Shown here one piece after another: positions 1 through 6,145 of a stretch of DNA of 20,093 bases. The notes beneath the pieces were generated by a model. The model was not told the origin of the DNA. It did not search any database and was given only the letters and a program-made list of their open reading frames with translations. The translations under genes were made by a program, and so were the position numbers. Numbering within the stretch: the first letter of the stretch is position 1; the number at the start of each line of letters is the position of its first letter. This DNA is from a virus: positions 1 through 20,093 of the IMG/VR virus record IMGVR_UViG_3300031963_005395; one strand, given 5' to 3'.

Positions 1-378
1 TGTCCCGTCCAATTCAAAAAATATTCCGTTTTGTGATCCGAAATAACCCACTCTTTGACGAAGTCCAGTTTTTGCAGAATTCATCACAAATGTGTTTAGA
101 ATCAAAAGTGATTTACCAGGCTGATAAGCAAAAACTCTTTTTGATTCTCTGTAAACGTAATTTCCGCTAGTAGTATTGACGTTCATCGAAATCATGCTGG
201 TGTTTGCATTGAAACTTGTGCTTGAACCAGTGGCGCTGTTGGCTGTGTGAAATTTGTCATTCACGATGTAACGATTGAAACTGTCAAATAGAGTGACTGG
301 ATTTGAAACGCGCAAACGCCCGAATGCGTCCTTTCTCTGATAGATAAAATCAACTTCTCTATTGTATAAATGTGACAT
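1..378 (-). CDS. Phage structural (tail fibre/virion-like) protein, 3' part outside window
   Basis: Read from an ATG at 378 leftwards, an open frame of 126 codons runs off the left edge without a stop. It begins MSHLYNREVDF and contains RVSNPVTLFDSFNRY, then a Ser/Asn/Thr-rich stretch, then RESKRVFAYQPGKS and LRQRVGYFGSQNG. I recognise this type of N-terminus from uncharacterised virion-like proteins of aquatic T4-like phages, but cannot name a function; a beta-rich tail or fibre component is the best guess from composition and position. The start overlaps the stop of the upstream gene by one base (TAATG), which suggests translational coupling. No signal peptide or membrane segment is visible. 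The gene is real with good confidence; the role is uncertain. Confidence 0.8.
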   Translation of the reverse strand, partial: MSHLYNREVDFIYQRKDAFGRLRVSNPVTLFDSFNRYIVNDKFHTANSATGSSTSFNANTSMISMNVNTTSGNYVYRESKRVFAYQPGKSLLILNTFVMNSAKTGLRQRVGYFGSQNGIFFELDGT

Positions 379-1223
379 TATATGACTCTCCAGCCGTCGC
401 GGTAAATAAACTTCAATCCGCCGTTGTTAATATTTAAACGAACATAACTCTTATTATCTATTTTATCTGGCGCTGTTGGATAAATGTCGATATAGCGATA
501 AGGATATCCCGCTGTCCCAGATTCATCCTTGACGTAAAATTCTCTTCCAGTGTATATATCAGAAGATGGTGGCAATGTAACAACTACGTTTGATGCAACG
601 TTGACGCCAATATAATAATCATCGTTTGTTATCTGGTAAGTATTTGAAGTTAGATAAACTGTATTTGCTACAATTTCATTTGGATTGATATAATCTAATT
701 GAAAGTAACCATTACGCCACGTTACAAATTGTTTTGGGTCTTGTATTGTCGATCTTGCAAAATCGTCAGCATCATAAATGCGAACAATACCAGTACCACC
801 GCCACCCCAAGAAAGAGTGGAAATCTTCTGCATCATCTCAGCAAGAGTTTTACGAATGCCTTCGATCTCTTTGTCTCTATAGAAGTTATTGGCAGTATTT
901 GCTTTTGGACCAAGAACATTAACGACTTGCTGCACCAATTCTTCTTTTGGAGGTTGTAAATTAGTTTCGGCTGGTTTAGCTGGCTGCGGCGGAAGTTCGT
1001 CAAGTGGAGCGATCTCTGTTAAAACTTGAGGTTCTTCAAAAATAGGTTTGCGATTTAAAAAAGTTGTCCCTTCTTCGTAGGCAACTATCTTCTTTTCTTC
1101 TTTAAATAATAATTTTGTGAGTTCTTCTTCGCGACGAATGGACTCGACGAGCGCAGGGTCAACTGGCTGACCGAATGCTCTTGCCATTTTCACTAGGAGT
1201 TTTTTCTCCTCCAATGTTTTCAT
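378..1223 (-). CDS. Putative tail fibre/baseplate structural protein
   Basis: A 281-residue protein in two parts. The N-terminal ~130 residues are charged, helical and Pro/Glu-rich (MKTLEEKKLLVKMARAFGQP, then repeated PxPA/E linkers). After a glycine hinge (WGGGGTG near residue 140) the C-terminal ~100 residues form a beta-rich domain with ITNDDYYIGVN, VVVTLPPSSDIYTGREFYVKD and a terminal IYRDGWRVI. That end domain is a recurring module of phage tail and fibre proteins in my memory, so a structural role is likely; it is not an enzyme by any visible motif. The ATG at 1223 lies 4 nt after the endolysin stop, and its own stop overlaps the next ATG. It is probably co-transcribed with the lysis genes as a late gene. 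Confidence 0.75.
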   Translation of the reverse strand: MKTLEEKKLLVKMARAFGQPVDPALVESIRREEELTKLLFKEEKKIVAYEEGTTFLNRKPIFEEPQVLTEIAPLDELPPQPAKPAETNLQPPKEELVQQVVNVLGPKANTANNFYRDKEIEGIRKTLAEMMQKISTLSWGGGGTGIVRIYDADDFARSTIQDPKQFVTWRNGYFQLDYINPNEIVANTVYLTSNTYQITNDDYYIGVNVASNVVVTLPPSSDIYTGREFYVKDESGTAGYPYRYIDIYPTAPDKIDNKSYVRLNINNGGLKFIYRDGWRVI

Positions 1224-1227
1224 AATA

Positions 1228-2379
1228 TCACACTACGAAGCCAGGTTTATAGACTGTTTTTCCGTTGACTGTCACTGCTGTCAAAATTTGTTTGCGATTC
1301 TTTCCTTCAGAATAGGAAGCATGCACCCATCCGCTATTTGGTCCTTCTTTCGGATCATAGAACTCTAGGATGATTTGATCAAAGTCACAATTTTCGCTGA
1401 CCCACTTTGCAAGGTCTGGATTTGGGAGTCCGTCGATTTCGAAGTCCACTGCCTCCCCATTACAATGTTGAGACTTACTAGAACCACCAACAGCAGCATT
1501 AAGGGCAGCACCACGGTAGCCACTATTAATACGGACAGGCTTATTATAATGCGCGCGAACAGGTTCAAGTATTTTTTCGCAGACTTTTTTAAGATTTGCA
1601 GCATGGGCAGGTCCAGGAGTGTTATCTATGCGCTTACGAATTGCAGTTTCGGACTTCGTAAACTCATTCAATTTGAAATGTGTAGATAACTGCATATCTG
1701 GCGTTACGGTGAGTGCCTCGGCGACTGGTCTTGCAACGACGTTCGCTACTGGCGCTGGTGTTGCTGATGTTGCCCAGCCAATGTATTTCTTCGTCTTATC
1801 CGAGCGATCTTGTAAGCCGTGTGTGCCACCATTAATTTTCTTAGTAAGGGATAAAATCGCAGCATCGGTTACTCCTTGATCGCAGATTGCCCAAAGTTTA
1901 TTGCGCTCGAAGAAAAACATTGCTGACTCGAAAGCCAATTCAGTTGCAACGATGTCTGGATTGCTCATGACGTCTGGACGCTTGCAATAATCAGCGAAGG
2001 CTTTATAGTTATCCTTGCCAGTTAGTTGAAGCGCACCACGACCACGATATCTCCAACCATCGCCACTCGCTTCAGGACCGTTGCCCATGCGCGATGCATA
2101 AACTCGATTAGCAATTTTTTCTGGTTTGCGTTCATATTGTGCTGCGATTGCATCTGTTGGAAAATATTTTCCAAAAATTCCACGAAGACCCTTTGCCGAA
2201 TAATTCAGATTCTCAGCGAATGCTTTGAATCCGCCAGTCTCATGAGCCGTTTGAGCAAAGAAATGTGCAGCGCGAACAGGCGATAGTTTGTAAAAATCCA
2301 TCGCTGCTTTGAAAGTTCCTGGACCCCAAGAACCGTCGGCTGTAATTCCAATTTTCTTTTGTAGTGCTGCTAGACTCAT
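1228..2379 (-). CDS. Two-domain endolysin: GH19 glycosidase plus M15 peptidase
   Basis: A 383-residue peptidoglycan hydrolase with two catalytic domains. Residues ~1-205 form a GH19 (chitinase/lysozyme-like) domain, with the catalytic-region HETGG at 46-50, YRGRGALQLTG at 111-121 and INGG at 182-185. After an Ala/Pro/Val linker, residues ~228-370 form an M15-type zinc D,D/L,D-carboxypeptidase-like domain: SGYRG (286-290), zinc ligands His305 (SQH) and Asp312 (AVD), a probable catalytic Glu339, and His353 in WVH. A glycan-strand cutter and a peptide cutter are therefore joined. There is no signal peptide, so release through a holin is expected, and a holin candidate lies directly upstream. The Shine-Dalgarno TGAGG lies 7 nt before ATG 2379 and overlaps the holin stop codon. 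Confidence 0.92.
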   Translation of the reverse strand: MSLAALQKKIGITADGSWGPGTFKAAMDFYKLSPVRAAHFFAQTAHETGGFKAFAENLNYSAKGLRGIFGKYFPTDAIAAQYERKPEKIANRVYASRMGNGPEASGDGWRYRGRGALQLTGKDNYKAFADYCKRPDVMSNPDIVATELAFESAMFFFERNKLWAICDQGVTDAAILSLTKKINGGTHGLQDRSDKTKKYIGWATSATPAPVANVVARPVAEALTVTPDMQLSTHFKLNEFTKSETAIRKRIDNTPGPAHAANLKKVCEKILEPVRAHYNKPVRINSGYRGAALNAAVGGSSKSQHCNGEAVDFEIDGLPNPDLAKWVSENCDFDQIILEFYDPKEGPNSGWVHASYSEGKNRKQILTAVTVNGKTVYKPGFVV

Positions 2380-2388
2380 GATTCAACC

Positions 2389-2721
2389 TCAGGCGATATG
2401 ATCATCGACCTCATCAACAACGTCTTTCATTGGCTCTGGAGCAAGAACTTCTGGTTCTTCCTTCTTTGGCTCTTCCTTTTTATCTTCTGACTTGCCAAGC
2501 ATAATGCCTGATAGAATACCAGTTAGGAACGTAGCAATTGGTGTGATGAGTTCAAAGAACTTGGCATCATTTGGAGACTGAGTCATTGGCTGTGTCACAA
2601 AGATAAGTGAGTACAGAACAACAAAAACAATTCCAGTGAGCGTGAATGCGAGTGATAGACCGACAGTAAACTTCAATCGAGCCATCAATTCAGTTTCAGT
2701 ATAACGTGGACCCTTAAACAT
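2389..2721 (-). CDS. Putative holin, two transmembrane segments
   Basis: A 110-residue membrane protein. Hydrophobic segments lie at about residues 18-42 (FTVGLSLAFTLTGIVFVVLY and on) and 56-77 (ELITPIATFLTGILSGIMLG), followed by a highly charged tail (KSEDKKEEPKKEEP) ending in acidic residues. Small size, two TM helices, a charged C-terminus and a place immediately upstream of the endolysin fit a class II-like holin that lets the lysin through the inner membrane; this is inferred from context, not from a diagnostic motif. I chose the ATG at 2721 over two in-frame upstream starts (2745 and 2727) because AAGGAG sits 7 nt before it, and because it clears the upstream stop at 2724 by 2 nt. An antiholin or unrelated small membrane protein is possible. 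Confidence 0.75.
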   Translation of the reverse strand: MFKGPRYTETELMARLKFTVGLSLAFTLTGIVFVVLYSLIFVTQPMTQSPNDAKFFELITPIATFLTGILSGIMLGKSEDKKEEPKKEEPEVLAPEPMKDVVDEVDDHIA

Positions 2722-2723
2722 AA

Positions 2724-2975
2724 TCATTCTCCTTTCTGTTCGCAATTACAATCTGCAGCAGGTGCTGCTGGTGTTTCTTCAACTTGTTCAACCTGTGTTT
2801 CTGATTGCTCTGGTGGCAATCCATTCAATGTATCGTAGCAATATCCATCAGCCTCGCAAGCAGGACGATTGCATTCTTCTTTGTCCTTATTTTCTGGATC
2901 CTGACAAGGATATCTATAACCACCTTCACAACCTACCAATAACAAAGCAGCAAGAATTAGTGATACTGCTTTCAT
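2724..2975 (-). CDS. Small Cys-rich lipoprotein, possible outer-membrane spanin
   Basis: An 83-residue protein with a clear lipoprotein signal: Lys2, a hydrophobic run SLILAALLLVG, then the lipobox Cys16. The mature part is short, acidic and Cys-rich (Cys24, 35, 40, 46, 76, 78) with Pro/Ala/Glu-rich low complexity near residues 55-75. I recall similar small GGYRYPC-containing lipoproteins in aquatic T4-like phages but know no assigned function. Placement before holin and endolysin suggests a lysis role such as an Rz1-like o-spanin; however, no partner i-spanin (TM plus coiled coil) is visible nearby, so this is tentative. The Shine-Dalgarno AGAGGT lies 5 nt before ATG 2975, and the gene starts 3 nt after the upstream stop. 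Confidence 0.8.
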   Translation of the reverse strand: MKAVSLILAALLLVGCEGGYRYPCQDPENKDKEECNRPACEADGYCYDTLNGLPPEQSETQVEQVEETPAAPAADCNCEQKGE

Positions 2976-2978
2976 TGT

Positions 2979-3344
2979 TTACCTCTTTCCGTGTTTTAAG
3001 TAATACATCGCTCCAGTTATTTCATCTTGGACAATTATTGGAGAATTTGGATTTTGTCGAGCATACTCTTTGATCTCCTGTCCAACTTCATCCCTACCAA
3101 CATAACTGGAGTAATGCTTTCTGTGTTTCTTTCCGTGCAATGCCTTGTTAAAGGCTTCAGAATTCACTTTGAATACTGGCTTTCCACCAAAAACATCATG
3201 AGGCTTTCTACGCAATATTTTCTTTGCGAGGATTGTGTCATATCCCGCAATCGGTTGTCCTTGAGCAGAACCCAATCCTTGCATTCCAGCGCCAACTGAA
3301 TTTGCTGGCGCTTCTTCGCTCAGAAATTCTTTGAATGTTTTCAT
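2979..3344 (-). CDS. Small basic protein with T4-type capsid-targeting N-terminus
   Basis: A 121-residue, Lys/His/Gly-rich protein. It opens with MKTFKEFLSEEA, close to the capsid-targeting sequence that I recall for the T4 internal proteins (MKTYQEFIAEA), and LSE fits the (L/I)xE rule for cleavage by the gp21 prohead protease. If so, it is loaded into the prohead, trimmed after about residue 10, and injected with DNA. The next stretch (PANSVGAGMQGLG) is Gly/Ala-rich and flexible; the body contains LRRKPHDVFGGKPVFKV and ends basic (YLKHGKR). No enzyme motif was seen. The ATG overlaps the stop of the preceding gene (TAATG). The gene is certain by context; packaging is inferred from the N-terminus. 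Confidence 0.85.
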   Translation of the reverse strand: MKTFKEFLSEEAPANSVGAGMQGLGSAQGQPIAGYDTILAKKILRRKPHDVFGGKPVFKVNSEAFNKALHGKKHRKHYSSYVGRDEVGQEIKEYARQNPNSPIIVQDEITGAMYYLKHGKR

Positions 3345-4399
3345 TACTTTTTCTTTTTATTTCCAGAACGATATCCTGGGAGTTTAGTTGTTGCAGCAAG
3401 ACCTTTCATTGGTCCACTTATACCTTTAACAGCATGCGTCAAAACATTTACTGTTTTTCCAGTTTCTTTGTGTACGCCTTTAATAGTAACAGATATTCCG
3501 CTACCTTGTTTATCCATTTTTAATTCTGAAAATTGAGACAAATGAGTATCAATATCTTTTGATGGCTCATCGATATGATGCGTCACACTTGATCCTGCCT
3601 CATTGTGAGAAGTGCGAGCATGCATTCTATAAACTGGACTTTTAGTTTTTGCTGCTACGACTCCACGAACATAGTCTTTCAATTCATCAGAAGATTTTTG
3701 AGAAAGTGCTTTGTGCATATCTTTAGCCATTGCTCGAGTTGTTTGAAGTTTACTTTCATTTGCTGCTTTACCGCGAGTTGATGTTTTCTCTTTTTTCCAT
3801 TGCTCGTGATTCTTTTCTCCACTACCAGTATAGCCTAAAGCAGAAAGTTTCTTTTTATGGCTTGCAAATCTACTTAATAAAGTCTTGGCTCCAGTCATGG
3901 ACTGGAGGCTTTCTAAACCTGGATTGCGAATATTTGGCTCTTTTTGAGAACCATATTTTAATCCAACGCCAACATGTTTTGTAGCACCAGTTTTTGGATG
4001 CTTAAATCTATACATAACGTCTGAATCGTTATTTGGATCGTCTTTACCTGTAAATTTGGCAACGTCTTTAGCGCCATTGCTAGTCCAAGCAACATGAGTA
4101 ATATGCTTAGGATTGTGACCTTGTTCGGTTAAATGCGCAGTCATATGTTCAGCAGAAGACTTAGCATGAGAATCAATTGTTTTATATTCTGCTGGTGTAA
4201 TTCTTGCTTTAATAGCGTTATGAGTTTCTTCTGGAGACTTACCAGAGATCTCATCACGATAATGAGTTGGAAATGTTTTCTCTGGGTGCATATGTCTGGC
4301 ATGCAAGAGTTCAAATAATTTACCCTTGTCGTCATTGGATACTGCTTCTACAAGAATATTCGAGTAGGCTTCTTCAATATATTGCTTAAACTTAAACAT
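3344..4399 (-). CDS. Predicted packaged protein with nuclease-like core
   Basis: A 351-residue basic, His/Lys-rich protein. The N-terminus MFKFKQYIEEAYSNILVEAV is short, amphipathic and carries two (L/I)xE-A triplets (IEE-A, LVE-A), as expected for capsid targeting and prohead-protease trimming. The middle holds HITHVAWTSNGAKDVAKFTG, then DDPNNDSDVMYRF (about 120-132) and HVGVGLKYGSQKEPN (about 142-156). An Asp on a strand followed about 20 residues later by a strand ending in xLK is reminiscent of PD-(D/E)xK nucleases, but the usual E/Q before xK is Gly, so this is only a hint. The C-terminus is a Gly/Lys-rich tail ending NKKKK. ATG 4399 has GGAG 7 nt upstream, within a small hairpin. Confidence 0.8.
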   Translation of the reverse strand: MFKFKQYIEEAYSNILVEAVSNDDKGKLFELLHARHMHPEKTFPTHYRDEISGKSPEETHNAIKARITPAEYKTIDSHAKSSAEHMTAHLTEQGHNPKHITHVAWTSNGAKDVAKFTGKDDPNNDSDVMYRFKHPKTGATKHVGVGLKYGSQKEPNIRNPGLESLQSMTGAKTLLSRFASHKKKLSALGYTGSGEKNHEQWKKEKTSTRGKAANESKLQTTRAMAKDMHKALSQKSSDELKDYVRGVVAAKTKSPVYRMHARTSHNEAGSSVTHHIDEPSKDIDTHLSQFSELKMDKQGSGISVTIKGVHKETGKTVNVLTHAVKGISGPMKGLAATTKLPGYRSGNKKKK

Positions 4400-4403
4400 T
4401 TAA

Positions 4404-4418
4404 AAACTCCAAGAGTTT
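4404..4418 (-). promoter_or_regulatory. Small hairpin covering a ribosome binding site
   Basis: On the minus strand AAACTC-TTG-GAGTTT is a perfect 6-bp inverted repeat with a 3-nt loop. The 3' arm starts with the GAG of the GGAG Shine-Dalgarno of the gene starting at 4399, and T residues follow it. It could tune translation of that gene, or act as a weak attenuator. The stem is short and AT-rich, so stability is modest. It lies in the 72-nt gap 4400-4471, one of the longest gaps in this block, where I see no other clear signal. Confidence 0.35.
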
Positions 4419-4471
4419 GACTTTTAATTGACTTTATGATACAATAACTATGTCTGGCATAATGAATGATT

Positions 4472-4858
4472 CTAAAGTTTTCTCAATATATCTACAAGTT
4501 TATTATCTAAACTAATATCACTTGAGATAATGTTCTGCCCTCTAATACCCTTTACAATATTTGGCATAGCAGAAGTGTAGACTAGAAAGGTTTTCAATGC
4601 GCTATAGTCTTTAGGATCTATGCGAAAGAATAACATTCTTGTACTTGCTTCAATACCAAATACATTCTGTGTCACAACCAAATGGTTTAATAACAATCGT
4701 TCTTTTATGTCACCAGTCACTCTATATCTATAGAGTAGCCTTTTTATATATCGAATTCTTTTATAATCTTCATCGAATTCGCTTTCTACGCAGTTAGGTT
4801 TATCATAACACTTCACTGCATACATTGCTATATTTTGTTCAGTCAAATTTTCAAACAT
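4472..4858 (-). CDS. Conserved T4-like phage protein of unknown function
   Basis: A 128-residue protein, MFENLTEQNIAMYAVKCYDKP at the start, then RIRYIKRLLYRYRVTGDIKERLLLNHLVVTQNVFG and TRMLFFRI. The pattern (predicted helices, one central conserved LLNH segment) is one I recall from small uncharacterised proteins of aquatic T4-like phages. No catalytic motif, signal peptide or membrane span is visible, and unlike its neighbours it has neither a capsid-targeting N-terminus nor EEVEQIDE linkers. It begins 3 nt after the stop of the upstream gene, so it is co-transcribed with head-associated genes; a role in head completion or tail joining is possible but unsupported. Confidence 0.8.
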   Translation of the reverse strand: MFENLTEQNIAMYAVKCYDKPNCVESEFDEDYKRIRYIKRLLYRYRVTGDIKERLLLNHLVVTQNVFGIEASTRMLFFRIDPKDYSALKTFLVYTSAMPNIVKGIRGQNIISSDISLDNKLVDILRKL

Positions 4859-4861
4859 AAA

Positions 4862-5317
4862 TTAGACGTATTCGTTACTATTTCCGCTATCGTCGTCTCT
4901 TCTTGCTGGTAGATATCTTGGCTTCATTGGTGCTTCATCTTCATCACCCAATAAATCCTCTGTGCTCATGTTCTTTAGATCAGCCAATTCATCCTGACTG
5001 ACAACCTGAGCATAACCATCAACATATCCACTATCATTAGTATTGTACACGATATAGATGTAGAAACCAGGGTTTTGAGGAAGAGCATAGGTTATCTCAG
5101 CATCTAGATTTAGGAATTGATCCGTCATCGTTGCTGGAAGCAATACCCCATAACGCTCAAATGTGCCTCTGAGTTGCGCTAAGAATATTGGTGCATTCTG
5201 ATATGGTTTATCAGTTAATACTTCTAATTCAGAATTCAGAGTATCAACGTTCTGATCGCTCAACTTGAATGGAACGTCAATAGACTCTTCTTTTAAAAAA
5301 TCTAAAAATGTTTTCAT
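4862..5317 (-). CDS. Acidic protein with T4-type capsid-targeting N-terminus
   Basis: A 151-residue protein opening MKTFLDFLKEES, again close to the T4 internal-protein leader, with LKE fitting the (L/I)xE cleavage rule. After this comes a compact domain of about 95 residues (KLSDQNVDTLNSEL, LRGTFERYGVLLPATMTDQF, FYIYIVYNTNDSGYVDGYAQV). An acidic and Arg-containing low-complexity tail follows (LLGDEDEAPMKPRYLPARRD) with a Ser/Asn end. Unlike the other CTS-like proteins it is acidic, so it is more likely a core/scaffold or effector protein than a DNA-condensing peptide. Its ATG overlaps the upstream stop (ATGA). No enzymatic motif was recognised. Confidence 0.83.
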   Translation of the reverse strand: MKTFLDFLKEESIDVPFKLSDQNVDTLNSELEVLTDKPYQNAPIFLAQLRGTFERYGVLLPATMTDQFLNLDAEITYALPQNPGFYIYIVYNTNDSGYVDGYAQVVSQDELADLKNMSTEDLLGDEDEAPMKPRYLPARRDDDSGNSNEYV

Positions 5318-6141
5318 TTTATGTTTGCATCCATTTCAGGTTTGGTGTTAATTTTAGTTGCAGGCTTGTTAGGGTTTAGTTGTTTATTGCCACGAGCATT
5401 TTTTGCTGCTTCTACCACTCGATTGACTGCTTTTGTTATTTTAGTATTAACGGTTTCTTCGCCCATACGTTTCATTTCGCGTTCCATTGCACGTTGTATA
5501 GCGCGTTGCGCAGCAAGAGTTCCAGCCTGTGCTGGCTTTTCGACTTTTGAAAGTTTGTCAGATTCAGCCTGAGCCTTACGAACTGCAGGTGACATCTTGT
5601 ATCCTGCTTCGCGTTCGGCTTCAGTTACCTGCTCGACTTCTTCTTTTTGATATTTGTGAAGATTGGCTGCCCACTTTTGCCCAGTTTTAGATTTCAAAAA
5701 ATTATGCAGTTGATTATGGGGATTATCACCATAATTTCTAATATTAGGCAAATCTTTTCCGTGCAGTTTTCCGTTCGTTCCACCAAAATAGGTGTCATGC
5801 GTTAAAGTTCCAACACGTTTATCATTATGATGCACATCGTAATGGTGCATCTTTGCCTCTGAATCAAATTCCATTGGCATTTTGCGGCTCTTTGTTTTTG
5901 TGACTTCGTATTTGTTACTTGCTGCATCAATCTGCTCGGCTTCTTCTTTGATCACCTTAGACTTGACAACTGAGGCTTCTTTGATCATAAAGCCAAGAGC
6001 GCGTTGCTGATTTGCAGCACGATTCAAGGCTTCTTGTTCGCTTTTAGCCTCTACTAGACGAGTAACTGTATCAACACGACGACGTAATGAAACGTGCTCA
6101 TGAGCAGGGTTTGTATATTTGATTTGTACTTGATACTTCAT
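5314..6141 (-). CDS. Modular head-associated protein with EEVEQIDE-type linkers
   Basis: A 275-residue protein in three parts joined by two copies of the linker also found in the 677-aa and 868-aa neighbours. Part 1 (1-65) is a small domain, MKYQVQIKYTNPAHEHVSLR with RAANQQRALGF. Linker 1 is EEAEQIDA at 66-73, in which the final Glu of the IDE triplet is Ala, so it may not be cleavable. Part 2 (75-165) contains KMHHYDVHHNDKRVGTLTHD and HNQLHNFLKSKTGQKWA. Linker 2 is EEVEQVTEA at 167-175. Part 3 is Lys/Arg/Ala-rich and helical (RAIQRAMEREMKRMGEE and on), ending disordered. The role is probably in the capsid interior by context; no enzyme motif was seen. The ATG follows GAAGGT and starts 4 nt after the upstream stop. 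Confidence 0.8.
   Translation of the reverse strand: MKYQVQIKYTNPAHEHVSLRRRVDTVTRLVEAKSEQEALNRAANQQRALGFMIKEASVVKSKVIKEEAEQIDAASNKYEVTKTKSRKMPMEFDSEAKMHHYDVHHNDKRVGTLTHDTYFGGTNGKLHGKDLPNIRNYGDNPHNQLHNFLKSKTGQKWAANLHKYQKEEVEQVTEAEREAGYKMSPAVRKAQAESDKLSKVEKPAQAGTLAAQRAIQRAMEREMKRMGEETVNTKITKAVNRVVEAAKNARGNKQLNPNKPATKINTKPEMDANIK
5620..5946 (-). repeat. Two copies of the 24-bp EEVEQIDE-coding repeat
   Basis: The DNA at 5923-5946 and 5620-5643 (plus-strand core CTGCTCGRCTTCTTC) is nearly identical to the linker-coding repeats of the next gene upstream (6656-7663). Identity at the DNA level, not only the protein level, suggests recent module copying or recombination between genes. Confidence 0.75.
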
Positions 6142-6145
6142 TTTA

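Noticed and set aside
1365-1604. A 79-codon minus-strand frame with hydrophobic residues inside the endolysin gene, holin-like at first sight
   Set aside because: It lies wholly within the M15 coding region in another frame, lacks a ribosome site, and a better holin candidate lies upstream of the endolysin.
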